In this document: in pieces, positions 18,321 to 27,368 of the stretch
Layout: every line of letters starts with the position of its first letter
Position numbering within the stretch: the stretch's first letter is position 1
Assembly (NCBI RefSeq): GCF_022478115.1
Contig: NZ_JAKGSC010000003.1
Span: 62,001-126,000, forward strand
DNA length: 64,000 nucleotides
Source of the DNA: Tenacibaculum aquimarinum
GTDB taxonomy: Bacteria > Bacteroidota > Bacteroidia > Flavobacteriales > Flavobacteriaceae
Direction of reading: 5' to 3'
Made by a program: the position numbers and the translations under genes
Notes under the pieces: model-generated
What the model was told of the DNA's origin: nothing
Database searches by the model: none
What the model saw: the letters and a program-made list of their open reading frames with translations, nothing else

Positions 18321-19049
18321 TTATTCTTTAATGCAACGTATTCCAGAACCTATTCTGATAGAATTATCACCATAAAAGATGTCTTCTGTGTCAGAAAGTT
18401 GTACAAGAACTCTAGTTCTAGAACCTATAGGAAGGTTTGTGTTTACATTAGTTGTAGCCCAAGTACAGATACCTTGTCCAAGTGTTGGACCACCAAATGC
18501 ATTGATATAGCCATTTGGCAATCCATTGAAACCAATAGCATTTATTCCGTTTCCAGAACTTGGAAGCCAACCGGTTGAAGATTTTAAAGCAGACGCTTCT
18601 TGATTTTCAAATCCGTTTTCTGATAAATAATTTTCTAATTCTTCAAAATCTGATTGTGATGGAATTCGCCATCCTTCTGGTGCTAATTTTCCGCTTTCTA
18701 TTGCCCAATGATTATACATTGCTCCATAAAAGTCGAATGGTAATTCTTCATCAACTACATTATTTAAGTCGCTAGTGTCTGCCCATTGATATTGAGGAAT
18801 TTGATTTGGTAAATCTCCCCAATCCATACCAAATTGATATTCTGTAATTGGTGTTCCGTCATTAAAGGTTGTTGTCTTTAGATTCTCCAGCATCCAAGTT
18901 TGATTCCCAATGGTTATGGTGTTGTAAATATTACCATCAACATCAGTTACTGTTAATGCAGGTTCTTCATTTGGGTTATTGTCATCTTCAGAACAACCAA
19001 AACTAATTAATAATAAAAGGATAATGCTAAGTCTAATAATTGATTTCAT
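18321..19049 (-). CDS. FISUMP-domain lipoprotein
   Basis: A 242-residue exported protein: signal peptide with lipobox LISFGC (Cys about residue 19) followed by SEDDNN, then a Fibrobacter succinogenes major paralogous domain. Diagnostic strings are DGNIYNTITIGNQTWMLENL, GAMYNHWA, APEGWRIPSQSDFEEL and the end RIGSGIRCIKE. The domain occurs on cell-surface proteins of Bacteroidota and Fibrobacteres; its ligand is unknown. The gene stands alone and is framed by inverted copies of an intergenic repeat, which suggests it may have arrived as a cassette. Confidence 0.9.
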   Translation of the reverse strand: MKSIIRLSIILLLLISFGCSEDDNNPNEEPALTVTDVDGNIYNTITIGNQTWMLENLKTTTFNDGTPITEYQFGMDWGDLPNQIPQYQWADTSDLNNVVDEELPFDFYGAMYNHWAIESGKLAPEGWRIPSQSDFEELENYLSENGFENQEASALKSSTGWLPSSGNGINAIGFNGLPNGYINAFGGPTLGQGICTWATTNVNTNLPIGSRTRVLVQLSDTEDIFYGDNSIRIGSGIRCIKE

Positions 19050-19123
19050 TTATTTGTTTTTTATATATAACAACTTCAATCGGTTTTTTCCTAAAATTGG
19101 GTTGATATAATTTGGTGTTAATG

Positions 19124-19180
19124 TTTGCCAATGTTTAAGAATATTCACAGTTTTAATTGTTAATATTCAACGTTAGCGAA
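19124..19180. repeat. Intergenic repeat element, short inverted right copy
   Basis: TTTGCCAA (19124-19131) and ACGTTAGCGAA (19170-19180) are exact reverse complements of the two end motifs of the element at 18179-18317. The interior is reduced from about 120 to 38 bases, so this is a shortened or decayed copy in opposite orientation. Confidence 0.5.
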
Positions 19181-19208
19181 GTTACCCAAAAATAAGTTTA
19201 GAATCAAA

Positions 19209-19712
19209 CTAAATTTTATTGCCAAATTGCTCTATTGATAGTTTAGCGTCATCTGCAATTTTATCGTTATTAAACCAAACATGTGTGTCTCCAAGATAAT
19301 TCATTCCAAGATATTTTGCACTTTCAATAAAAGGCATTTCAAAACCTATGCGTCTGTCATTTCCTGCAGAATTACTAATCATAGCAATGTTTTTACCACG
19401 CAATTGTCTTCCTAATTCTTTTTTGTAGTGAAGTAAATCAGACATTCTATCAAAAAAATCTTTCATCATTCCGCTCATTGTGTACCAATAAACAGGTGTT
19501 GCAAAAATTAAAGTATCGTAGTTTGTAATAATTTTTTCCATCAATGGTAAAAAATCATCATTTGCATTACTAAAATCATATTCAAATGGACCAATATTTT
19601 TGGTTTTTAAATCGATTACATCAAACTTTTTGTCTTTATTTAAATAGTTCACTACTTTATGTGTGTTACCAAAACTGTTGGCGCTTCCTTGTATAATTAC
19701 TGTTTTATTCAT
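19209..19712 (-). CDS. NAD(P)H-dependent FMN reductase / flavodoxin-like oxidoreductase
   Basis: A 167-residue flavodoxin-fold protein. The N-terminal phosphate loop is QGSANSFGNTHKVV, followed by FATPVYWYTMSGMMKDFFDRM, the hallmark of the NADPH-dependent FMN reductase family. It should be a cytosolic flavoenzyme reducing quinones, metals or flavin. It stands alone, divergent from PPK2 with about 128 bases between. The exact substrate cannot be assigned. Confidence 0.87.
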   Translation of the reverse strand: MNKTVIIQGSANSFGNTHKVVNYLNKDKKFDVIDLKTKNIGPFEYDFSNANDDFLPLMEKIITNYDTLIFATPVYWYTMSGMMKDFFDRMSDLLHYKKELGRQLRGKNIAMISNSAGNDRRIGFEMPFIESAKYLGMNYLGDTHVWFNNDKIADDAKLSIEQFGNKI

Positions 19713-19840
19713 TAAATAAAAATGTGAAAAACATTTGTAATAATGTTAAAAAGCTGATAATAAATATCAATTAAACCCAAGAAAAAATCAATAGAAAAAC
19801 AAGTATTTTTTCTATCTTTAGGTTTTAATTATAGATTTAA

Positions 19841-20695
19841 ATGAATTTATCAAAATATAAAGTTTCTGGCAATATTCAACTTAAAAATTCTGTTACAAAA
19901 GAAGTAGTTGAGGATGCAGAGAAGAAACTAAAAAAGACACGTAAAAAGTTAGCGAAATTACAAGATGCTATGTATGCGGAAGGTAAATATAGTGTGTTGG
20001 TTTGCTTGCAAGGAATGGATACTTCTGGTAAAGATAGCTTAATACGTGAGGTTTTTAAACAATTTAATGCACGTGGTGTAGAAGTGTATAGTTTTAAAGT
20101 TCCTACGGAATTGGAATTGAAACACGATTTTTTATGGAGACATTATATTGCGCTTCCTGCAAAAGGAAAAGTAGGTGTTTTTAATCGTACACATTATGAA
20201 AATGTTTTGGTAACACGTGTACATCCAGAATATATTTTTGGAGAAAACATTCCATCTGTAAAAAGTTTAGACGATTTAGATGATGCTTTTTATCACGACA
20301 GAATGGATAGAATTAACGATTTTGAAAATCATTTGTCCGCAAACGGAACTATTGTTTTAAAGTTCTTTTTAAACCTATCTAAAGACGAGCAAAAAAGCAG
20401 GTTATTACGTCGATTAAATATTCCGGAAAAGAATTGGAAATTTTCTGCAGGAGATTTAAAAGAGCGTAAATTATGGGATAAATATCAAGACTGTTATGAA
20501 GATTTATTAAACAGAACGTCTAAAGAAAATGCACCTTGGTTTGTGCTTCCGGCCGATGATAAACCTTCTGTACGTTACCTCTTAGCAGAGATTTTATTAG
20601 AAGAAATGCAGAAATATAATTTTAAAGAACCAACATTGCCAGCAAAAGTACAAGCGCAAGTTGAAGAATTTAAAGAACAATTAAATAACGAATAA
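19841..20695 (+). CDS. ppk2: Polyphosphate kinase 2 family protein
   Basis: A 284-residue PPK2 enzyme that transfers phosphate between polyphosphate and nucleoside phosphates. The P-loop is GMDTSGKD (58-65); FNRTHYENVLVTRVHPE and the lid-like RLLRRLNIPEKNWKFS are family signatures, and the overall form suits the single-domain class that makes nucleoside di- and triphosphates from polyphosphate. A near-consensus -7 element, TATCTTTA (19813-19820), lies upstream. It stands 70 bases before the exonuclease gene; functional linkage is not clear. Confidence 0.93.
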   Translation: MNLSKYKVSGNIQLKNSVTKEVVEDAEKKLKKTRKKLAKLQDAMYAEGKYSVLVCLQGMDTSGKDSLIREVFKQFNARGVEVYSFKVPTELELKHDFLWRHYIALPAKGKVGVFNRTHYENVLVTRVHPEYIFGENIPSVKSLDDLDDAFYHDRMDRINDFENHLSANGTIVLKFFLNLSKDEQKSRLLRRLNIPEKNWKFSAGDLKERKLWDKYQDCYEDLLNRTSKENAPWFVLPADDKPSVRYLLAEILLEEMQKYNFKEPTLPAKVQAQVEEFKEQLNNE

Positions 20696-20765
20696 AATAG
20701 GTTAATGGTTTAGGATAAAAGTAAAAAGTACTTTCATTCTTTATCTATCACCTTTCATCTTAAAT

Positions 20766-21593
20766 ATGGAATTAAATTTAACAAAACCAATCGTATTTTT
20801 CGATTTAGAAACAACAGGAGTTAGTATTGCAACTGATAGAATTGTAGAAATTGCAATTTTAAAAGTGTATCCAAACGGAAATAAAGAAAGTAAAACGTGG
20901 TTGGTAAATCCGGAAATTGAAATTCCGCAAGGAGCAATTGATATTCATGGAATTACAAACGAAAAAGTAGTTACTGAACCAACTTTTAAAGAATTAGCCG
21001 CAGAAGTTAGCAAAATGATTGAAGGTTGCGATTTAGCTGGGTTCAATTCAAATCGATTCGATATTCCTTTGTTAGCAGAAGAATTAATGCGTGCAGGAAT
21101 CGATTTTGATATGAATAACAGAAAAGCGGTTGATGTCCAGGTAATTTTTCACAAAAAAGAACAACGAACATTAAGTGCTGGTTATCAATTTTACTGCGGA
21201 AGAGAATTGGAAGGAGCGCACGGAGCAGAAGCAGATACAAATGCAACCTATGAAATTTTGTTAGCGCAATTAGATAAATACGACGATATAGAAAATAGTA
21301 TAGACGCTTTAAGTGAATTTTCAACTCACGGAAAAAGAGCCGATTTTGCTGGTTTTATTTTAATGAATGAAGATGATCAAGAGATTTTCTCTTTCGGAAA
21401 ATACAAAGGAAGAACAGTGGAAGAAGTACTAAAAGAAAATCCGGGTTATAATAATTGGATTCAGAATGCAGATTTTCCGTTGTACACTAAAAAGGTATTA
21501 AGACAAATAAAAGAAAGAATGTCTGCGCCAAAAGACACCATGAGTGATGAAGATAAGTTGAATGCTCTGCAGCAAAAATTTAATTTAAGATAA
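20766..21593 (+). CDS. DEDDh 3'-5' exonuclease with C-terminal DUF3820-like domain
   Basis: A 275-residue protein. The exonuclease domain (about 8-170) has D13 and E15 (FDLETTG), D99 (NSNRFDIPLL), H152 and D157 (AHGAEADT), the full DEDDh set of DnaQ-like nucleases. The C-terminal part (about 205-250) with FGKYKGRTVEEVLKENPGYNNWI resembles the short domain also found in exodeoxyribonuclease X. It could act in repair or as an accessory proofreading nuclease; it is not fused to a polymerase. Confidence 0.9.
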   Translation: MELNLTKPIVFFDLETTGVSIATDRIVEIAILKVYPNGNKESKTWLVNPEIEIPQGAIDIHGITNEKVVTEPTFKELAAEVSKMIEGCDLAGFNSNRFDIPLLAEELMRAGIDFDMNNRKAVDVQVIFHKKEQRTLSAGYQFYCGRELEGAHGAEADTNATYEILLAQLDKYDDIENSIDALSEFSTHGKRADFAGFILMNEDDQEIFSFGKYKGRTVEEVLKENPGYNNWIQNADFPLYTKKVLRQIKERMSAPKDTMSDEDKLNALQQKFNLR

Positions 21594-21600
21594 AACTGTT

Positions 21601-21626
21601 TGTCATTCCTGCGTAGGCAGGAATCT
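21601..21626. repeat. REP-like palindrome after the exonuclease gene
   Basis: Arms ATTCCTGC and GCAGGAAT surround GTAG, within a 26-base unit starting TGTC and ending ATCT. It begins seven bases after the exonuclease stop. A related unit matching at 20 of 26 positions lies after the GH3 gene at 25214-25239. Similar TCATTCCTGC palindromes are common dispersed repeats in bacteria. Confidence 0.6.
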
Positions 21627-21752
21627 ATTGTTAAAAAAATCTAAATTAACAAATGATTAAGGAGAATTGATTTTAACAAAATTACATTCGTTAAAAACGA
21701 ATTCTAGTAAAGAACACACGACTTAAACAAATAAAATTAAACATTTCATAAA

Positions 21753-22238
21753 ATGTTCACAGAATATAAAAATTTACCAAGTAATTCTCGTGTTTGGATT
21801 TACCAAGCAGATAGAGAATTTCAAATAGAAGAAATAGAACACATAAGCGCAAAAGCATTACTGTTTATAGACCAATGGACGCGTCATGGAGACGATTTAA
21901 AAGGATCTTTTACCATAAAATACAATCAGTTTTTAATTTTAGCGGTAGACGAAGGTTTTAATAATGTTTCTGGATGTTCTATAGATTCTTCAGTTAAATT
22001 TGTACAAGAATTAGAAAAAGAATTGCAATTAGATTTAATGAACAAATTAAATGTTTCATTTAAAGATAATGACAATATAAATATTGTAAAATTATCTGAT
22101 TTTCAGCAGTATGCTAAAGATAAAAAAATAAATGCTGAGACCATTGTTTTTAACAACATGGTAAATACAAAAGAAGATTTTGAAACAAAATGGGAAGTTC
22201 CAGCAGAACAAAGTTGGCACAAACGCTTTTTGGTATAA
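21753..22238 (+). CDS. Conserved hypothetical protein
   Basis: A 161-residue cytosolic protein beginning MFTEYKNLPSNSRVWIYQADR. It has no signal peptide, membrane helix or P-loop. Homologues in Flavobacteriia are, as I recall, often labelled ABC transporter ATPase, but none of the ATPase motifs is present here, so that name should not be used. The tail KWEVPAEQSWHKRFLV looks conserved. The GH3/beta-lactamase gene begins 19 bases later and is probably co-transcribed. Function is unknown. Confidence 0.8.
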   Translation: MFTEYKNLPSNSRVWIYQADREFQIEEIEHISAKALLFIDQWTRHGDDLKGSFTIKYNQFLILAVDEGFNNVSGCSIDSSVKFVQELEKELQLDLMNKLNVSFKDNDNINIVKLSDFQQYAKDKKINAETIVFNNMVNTKEDFETKWEVPAEQSWHKRFLV

Positions 22239-22257
22239 AAATTGAATTAAAAAAACT

Positions 22258-25185
22258 ATGCAAAAAAGAATATTACTTTTATTTTTATTAAACGTTTTCT
22301 TATTAAGTGCTCAAGCACAAAGTGTAGATCCGTTAAGAGCAACTGATGCAGCTGCGCAACAAATTTGGGTAGATAGTATTATAAATAACATGACTGTTGA
22401 AGAAAAAATTGGTCAATTATTTATGGTGCAAGCCTATTCAAATTTAGATGCTAAGCATGAAAAAACTATTACTGATATGATTGAGAAATATCATGTTGGT
22501 AATTTAATTTTTATGCAAGGTACTCCAGAAAAACAAGCAAAATTAAATAATAAGTATCAAGAACTTTCTAAAGTCCCTTTAATGATTGGTTTTGATGGAG
22601 AATGGGGTTTAGATATGCGTTTAAAAAATGTATATAAATTTCCTTGGAATATGACATTAGGTGCAATTAGAGATAATAATCTAGTTGAAGAATTTGGTAA
22701 ACGAATAGGAGAACATTGTAAACGATTAGGAATTCATATAAATTTTGCACCTGTTGTAGATGTAAATATCAATCCAAAGAACCCAATTATTGGTAACCGT
22801 TCTTTTGGAGAAAGTAAAGAAAATGTAACAGAAAAAGCAATTGCGTTTACTCGTGGAATGCAACAAGTTGGTGTGTTAGCAAATGCAAAACACTTTCCAG
22901 GACATGGAGATACAGCGTCAGATTCTCATCATACTTTACCCGTTTTAAATTTTACAAAACAGCGTTTAGATTCTATAGAATTGTATCCATACAAAAAAAT
23001 GTTTGATGCTGGTGTAGCAAGTGTTATGACAGCGCATTTAAGTATTCCTAGTTTAGAACAAGATCCAGCTTTACCAACATCACTTTCTTATAATGTAACC
23101 ACAAAATTATTACAAGAAAAGTTAGGTTTCTTAGGACTTGTAATTACAGATGGATTAAACATGAAAGGTGCTGCAAATTATTCTACTTCTGCAGAAATAG
23201 ATTTAGCCGCAATACTTGCAGGAAACGATATGTTGTTAATTCCGCAAGATGTTCCTGGTTCTGTTAAGTTGATGAAAAACGCACTTAAAAACGGAATGCT
23301 AACCGAAGAAAGATTAGAGCATTCTGTACGTAAAATATTACGAGCTAAATATCTGGTTGGTTTACATAATTATAAGCCAGTTTCAGAAGATAATTTACAA
23401 GCCGATTTAAATGCGCCAAAAGATGAAATTCTACATAGAAAATTGATTAAGAATTCTATTACTATTCTAAAAAACACAAACGGAGATATTCCGGTTAGAA
23501 ATTTAGAAAAACACAAAATTGCGTATGTTTCAATGGGAGATTCTAAAGGAACTCACTTTGTAAATATGTTACAGAATTATGCAAAGGTTGATGTAGTTTC
23601 GGATAAAAATTTAGCAACCCTTCAGCAAAAATTAGAAAAATACAATTTAGTAATTATTGGTTTTCATAAATCTAATGATCATCCTTGGAAAGGATATAAA
23701 TTCACAAATAAAGAGCTAGTTTGGTTGCAAGAAATAGCACGTAAAAAAAATGTTATTTTAGATATTTTTGCAAGTCCATACAGTTTATTACAAGTTAAAT
23801 CGTTTGCCAATATAGAAGGCTTGTTGGTTTCTTATCAAAATAGTAAGCTGGCTCAAGAACTTTCTGCACAAGCAATTTTTGGAGCTTTAGATGTAAACGG
23901 AAAATTACCGGTTTCAATAAAGAATGAGTTTGGAGAAGGACATGGTTTATTAGCATATAGTTTAAAAAGATTTGAATACTCTATACCAGAAGATGTTGGT
24001 ATGTCTTCCTTGGTTTTAGAAGGGATAGATAAAAGAGTAGACACAATTTTAAAGCAAAAAATGGCTCCTGGAGTTCAGGTTTTGGTGGCTCGTCATGGAA
24101 AAGTTATTTACAACAAAAGCTTCGGTTATCACACGCATAGTAAAAAACTAAGAGTAAAGAATTCTGATGTTTACGATTTAGCTTCACTAACAAAAATATT
24201 AGCGTCTTTGCCTTTAATTATGAAAGCAGAAGAGGAGCAGGTTTTGCCATTATCGGCAAGTCTAAAAGATATATTGCCTTCTTTTAGAAATTCAAATAAG
24301 GAAACCGTTACAGTTAAAGAAATCTTGTCGCATTTTGGTCGATTAAAAGCTTGGATTCCATTCTACAAAGGCACTCAAGATAGTGTAACAGGTAGAAATT
24401 TATCCAAATTTTACAGCAAGAAAAAATCAGATAAATACCAAATTAAGATAGCTCAAAATTTATATATGAATAAAAGTTATCAAGACAGTATTTATAAATA
24501 TATAAAAGATGCAGATCAAAGAGAAAGTAAGCGTTATAAATATAGCGATTTAGGATATTATCTATTTAAGAAGGCATTAGAGGATACTTATCATAAGCCA
24601 TTAAATACTTTGGTAGATGAAGAATTTTATCAATCTTTAGGAGCAAACAGAACATCTTATTTACCCTTAGAAAAATTTAAGAAATCAGAAATTATTCCAA
24701 CAGAAAAAGACACCTATTATAGAAATCAATTATTGCAAGGTTACGTGCACGATATGGGAGCTGCAATGCAAGGCGGAGTTGGTGGTCATGCAGGTTTATT
24801 TGCAAATGCTAATGATGTTGCTAAGATTATGCAAATGTACTTGCAAAAAGGAGAATATGGAGGCAGACAATATTTGTATCCAGAAACCGTAGAAAAGTTT
24901 AATAAACGTTATTTTCAAGACAAAAAAGTTCGTAGAGGATTAGGTTTCGATAAGCCGCAATTAAATCCTAAAGTTAAGGCAACTTGTGGTTGCGTTTCCG
25001 AAGAAAGTTTTGGTCATAGTGGTTTTACTGGAACTTATACTTGGGCAGATCCTCAAAGCGGAATTGTATATGTTTTCTTGTCAAACAGAGTATATCCAAA
25101 TATGGATAATCGTGGTTTGGTAAGAAGTAATATGCGAACTAAAATTCAACAAGTAATTCAAGACGCTATTATTCAGGATAATTAA
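22258..25185 (+). CDS. Exported GH3 beta-N-acetylhexosaminidase fused to a beta-lactamase-fold serine hydrolase
   Basis: A 975-residue protein with a signal peptide (about 1-21). The GH3 domain (about 45-360) carries the NagZ signature KHFPGHGDT (211-219) with D222/H224 of the acid/base loop, and the nucleophile D298 in VITDGLNM. A C-terminal GH3-associated domain follows, then a class C beta-lactamase-like domain from about 575 with the SxxK motif SLTK (S643, K646), a YKYSDLGYY motif and a GHSGFTG box. NagZ-type enzymes cleave GlcNAc-anhydroMurNAc; the second domain may cut peptide stems or esters. This points to peptidoglycan turnover in the periplasm. The fusion is known in Bacteroidota. 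Confidence 0.93.
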   Translation: MQKRILLLFLLNVFLLSAQAQSVDPLRATDAAAQQIWVDSIINNMTVEEKIGQLFMVQAYSNLDAKHEKTITDMIEKYHVGNLIFMQGTPEKQAKLNNKYQELSKVPLMIGFDGEWGLDMRLKNVYKFPWNMTLGAIRDNNLVEEFGKRIGEHCKRLGIHINFAPVVDVNINPKNPIIGNRSFGESKENVTEKAIAFTRGMQQVGVLANAKHFPGHGDTASDSHHTLPVLNFTKQRLDSIELYPYKKMFDAGVASVMTAHLSIPSLEQDPALPTSLSYNVTTKLLQEKLGFLGLVITDGLNMKGAANYSTSAEIDLAAILAGNDMLLIPQDVPGSVKLMKNALKNGMLTEERLEHSVRKILRAKYLVGLHNYKPVSEDNLQADLNAPKDEILHRKLIKNSITILKNTNGDIPVRNLEKHKIAYVSMGDSKGTHFVNMLQNYAKVDVVSDKNLATLQQKLEKYNLVIIGFHKSNDHPWKGYKFTNKELVWLQEIARKKNVILDIFASPYSLLQVKSFANIEGLLVSYQNSKLAQELSAQAIFGALDVNGKLPVSIKNEFGEGHGLLAYSLKRFEYSIPEDVGMSSLVLEGIDKRVDTILKQKMAPGVQVLVARHGKVIYNKSFGYHTHSKKLRVKNSDVYDLASLTKILASLPLIMKAEEEQVLPLSASLKDILPSFRNSNKETVTVKEILSHFGRLKAWIPFYKGTQDSVTGRNLSKFYSKKKSDKYQIKIAQNLYMNKSYQDSIYKYIKDADQRESKRYKYSDLGYYLFKKALEDTYHKPLNTLVDEEFYQSLGANRTSYLPLEKFKKSEIIPTEKDTYYRNQLLQGYVHDMGAAMQGGVGGHAGLFANANDVAKIMQMYLQKGEYGGRQYLYPETVEKFNKRYFQDKKVRRGLGFDKPQLNPKVKATCGCVSEESFGHSGFTGTYTWADPQSGIVYVFLSNRVYPNMDNRGLVRSNMRTKIQQVIQDAIIQDN

Positions 25186-25213
25186 AAATACGTAGTATTT
25201 TGTTCAAAAGAAT

Positions 25214-25239
25214 TGTCCTTCCCGTGTAAATAGGAATCT
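25214..25239. repeat. Degenerate REP-like unit after the GH3 gene
   Basis: Matches the unit at 21601-21626 at 20 of 26 positions, in the same orientation and also just after a plus-strand stop codon. The central stem is disrupted. Confidence 0.45.
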
Positions 25240-25253
25240 AAAACTTTTTTTTA

Positions 25254-25325
25254 GAAGCTATTTCCTGCTTTCCGCTATATCTTTTTTGAGAAAAACAAAA
25301 AAGGATGTCGCTTCAATCAGGGCTA
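25254..25325 (-). ncRNA. Structured 3'-end RNA element after plsC
   Basis: Read on the minus strand, the element begins AGCCCTGATTGAAGCG a few bases after the plsC stop, forms a hairpin CTTTTTTG/CAAAAAAG (on plus 25281-25288 with 25296-25303), then continues GATATAGCGGAAAGCAGGA and AGCTTC. CCTG near the start can pair with CAGG near the end. I recognise this AGCCCTGAT...GATATAGCGG...AGCAGG pattern as recurrent at gene ends in Flavobacteriia. It may correspond to a published structured-RNA family such as Flavo-1, but that needs a covariance search. Confidence 0.55.
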
Positions 25326-25335
25326 AACTTGTTTG

Positions 25336-26376
25336 CTAGCTTTCTGTATTTGTTGGAGATAATTTCGTGTAAAGTAGCACTAAAACTAATGAAGTTAAAA
25401 AATAGATAGCGCCAATTTTATTTCCGAAGAAATAATAGATAATGAAAGTTTGAATACCATAAAACAGCGGAATTAAAACTAAATTTAAGCCAAATCGAAA
25501 CGTATCAACAAATTCAATTTCAGGTATTTTTTTAGCTGCTTTTTTCCAAATGATATAAGGAAAAATACTATTAGCAATAAGCAGTAGTTTTAAAAGTTTA
25601 AACGTTCTTTTAGGCTTTTTAGTAGGCGGAAACATTTTCTTTTTTACAATCCAATTTACTGTTTCAGTATCCGTAAAATCAACTTGAGCAGCATTTAATT
25701 TTGCTGCCATATCTTCATAATTTTCAGAATCAATATGTACACTTAGTTCTTTTAATTGGGTAGAAACTTGTGCTTTAAGTTCATTTACCGAGTTGTTAAT
25801 CTCGTTAGGGTTATAAAATGTGCTTGCTAAAATTGGTTTTCCAATGTTTACAGCAACTTTAGTGGGGAAAATAGATTCGTTTTGGTACGTTAATCCAATA
25901 GGAATAACATGTATTTCCAAATCTTTATGTTTGTCAAGTGCTCTAAATAAGATCCTTGTAAAACCTTTGCTTAAAGGTCTAATAGTTCTTTTTATGTTAT
26001 GGCTTCCTTCAGGAAAAATAAGTATTGCTTTCTTGTTTTTAAGTAGGTTAGTACACTGTTCAAAAATAGCATCATTTTTAGAAACCGCTTTTAAACCATC
26101 TCTTATTCTGTAAATTGGCATCATGCCTAACAAGCCAAATATTTTGGCAATTATAGCTTTTTTAAAAACTGCTGCACGAACTAAAAAATGAGTTTTTCTT
26201 TTGGAGGAAGTAGCAATTATTAACGGATCAATTAAAGCATTTGGATGATTAGCCATAAATAAAATAGCACCTTTTTTAGGAATATTTTTTTCACCTTTAA
26301 TAGTTATTCTTTTCGTGTAAAAAAATAACCCGATAGAAATAAATACTTTAACAAAGAAGTAAAATATGTTTTTCAT
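25336..26376 (-). CDS. PlsC-type acyltransferase
   Basis: A 346-residue membrane-associated acyltransferase. Motif I is NHPNALID, replacing the standard NHxxxxD in its common bacterial form; motif III is IFPEGSH. The N terminus has one membrane helix and the C terminus a hydrophobic pair (about 260-330). It should acylate lysophosphatidic acid or a related lipid; the long C-terminal extension is unlike the minimal PlsC of about 240 residues. It is third in a DUF4159-BASS-PlsC series. A heptanucleotide repeat lies three bases upstream of its ATG and may affect translation. A structured RNA element follows the stop. Confidence 0.88.
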   Translation of the reverse strand: MKNIFYFFVKVFISIGLFFYTKRITIKGEKNIPKKGAILFMANHPNALIDPLIIATSSKRKTHFLVRAAVFKKAIIAKIFGLLGMMPIYRIRDGLKAVSKNDAIFEQCTNLLKNKKAILIFPEGSHNIKRTIRPLSKGFTRILFRALDKHKDLEIHVIPIGLTYQNESIFPTKVAVNIGKPILASTFYNPNEINNSVNELKAQVSTQLKELSVHIDSENYEDMAAKLNAAQVDFTDTETVNWIVKKKMFPPTKKPKRTFKLLKLLLIANSIFPYIIWKKAAKKIPEIEFVDTFRFGLNLVLIPLFYGIQTFIIYYFFGNKIGAIYFLTSLVLVLLYTKLSPTNTES

Positions 26377-26379
26377 TTT

Positions 26380-26460
26380 GCTTACTGCTTACTGCTTACT
26401 GCTTACTGCTTACTGCTTACTGCTTACTGCTTACTGCTTACTGCTTACTGCTTACTGCTT
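26380..26460. repeat. Heptanucleotide tandem repeat (GCTTACT)11.6
   Basis: Eleven perfect copies of GCTTACT plus GCTT. On the transcribed minus strand the unit is AGTAAGC. The array encodes the last codons and stop (TAA at 26447-26445) of the BASS transporter gene and runs to three bases before the plsC ATG. Perfect copies suggest recent slippage and probable length variation between strains. Confidence 0.97.
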
Positions 26461-27368
26461 TTTCTTCCCCAATAAGTTGCTAAAACCATTCCAGAGAACA
26501 CATCCCAAATCCCCCAAAAAGCAGCTAATAAAGCCATTCCACCTAAACCTTCAAAGAAGCCAAAGATTAATAATAAGCCTAATCCGCCATTTTGAATTCC
26601 AGTTTCAATAGCTATTGTTTTAGAATCTGCTTTGTTTAGTCTAAATATTTTGGCAGTTGAAAACCCTAAAATATAAGCAAAGATATTATGAAAAATAACT
26701 AAGAATAAAACATGGTGTATATGGTTTGTAAATATGTCTAAGTTCTGGGAAAAAGCAATTACAATTAAGAGTATAAAAACTGTCATAGAAAGTGGCTTTA
26801 ATACTTTTTCAATTTTTTCCGCCATTTCATTATGGTAATGTTTTATAAGCATACCAACTATTAAAGGAATTCCAAGAATTAAAGAAACTAATTTAAATAA
26901 CTCAAACGGATTTAATTCAACCGTTTTTAATATTGCATTAGTAGGTTCGTATAAACTTCCCCAAAAATGTAAATTAATAGGAGTCATAAAAATACAAATC
27001 AGCGTAGCAAAAGCTGTTAGACTTACCGATAAAGCTGCATTTCCGCCAGCCATTTTACTGAAGAAGTTAGAAACATTTCCACCAGGACAAGCAGCTATCA
27101 TCATCATTCCTAAAGCAAAACTAGGATGAGGTTGTATAATTAGTATAGCTAAAAATGTAGCTGCAGGTAATAAGATAAATTGGGATAAAACTCCAACAAA
27201 AACAATCTTAGGGTTTTTTAATAAACGTTTAAAATCATCTATTTTTATGCCTAATGCAACGCCAAACATAATAATAGCAATTGCTATATTTAATAGCCAA
27301 AGACCTTCGGAATCAAAATTAATTTTAATGTCGTCTATGTTTATTGTTGAATTAGTGTTTAAAAGCAT
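26445..27368 (-). CDS. Bile acid:sodium symporter (BASS) family transporter
   Basis: A 307-residue inner-membrane protein with about nine to ten helices. Family motifs are [20 protein letters not shown] and, near the C terminus, [13 protein letters not shown], the two discontinuous sodium-site regions. The substrate could be a bile-acid-like, keto acid or other organic anion. Its start overlaps the DUF4159 gene by 17 bases. The last residues KSSKQ are encoded at the edge of the heptanucleotide repeat; because every frame of the repeat meets TAA within six codons, repeat changes there should barely alter the protein. Confidence 0.9.
   Translation of the reverse strand: MLLNTNSTINIDDIKINFDSEGLWLLNIAIAIIMFGVALGIKIDDFKRLLKNPKIVFVGVLSQFILLPAATFLAILIIQPHPSFALGMMMIAACPGGNVSNFFSKMAGGNAALSVSLTAFATLICIFMTPINLHFWGSLYEPTNAILKTVELNPFELFKLVSLILGIPLIVGMLIKHYHNEMAEKIEKVLKPLSMTVFILLIVIAFSQNLDIFTNHIHHVLFLVIFHNIFAYILGFSTAKIFRLNKADSKTIAIETGIQNGGLGLLLIFGFFEGLGGMALLAAFWGIWDVFSGMVLATYWGRKSSKQ

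Noticed and set aside
20211..20220. CACGTG core as a parS site
   Set aside because: Lies inside the ppk2 coding sequence and the flanks do not match the parS consensus.
21753..22238. ABC transporter ATPase
   Set aside because: No Walker A, signature or Walker B motif is present in the 161 residues.
26380..26460. CRISPR array
   Set aside because: Units are seven bases long and directly adjacent with no spacers.
26366..26611. Plus-strand ORF with repeated LLTAYC units
   Set aside because: It is the translation of the heptanucleotide array and of the antisense of the BASS gene; repetitive sequence without a start context.
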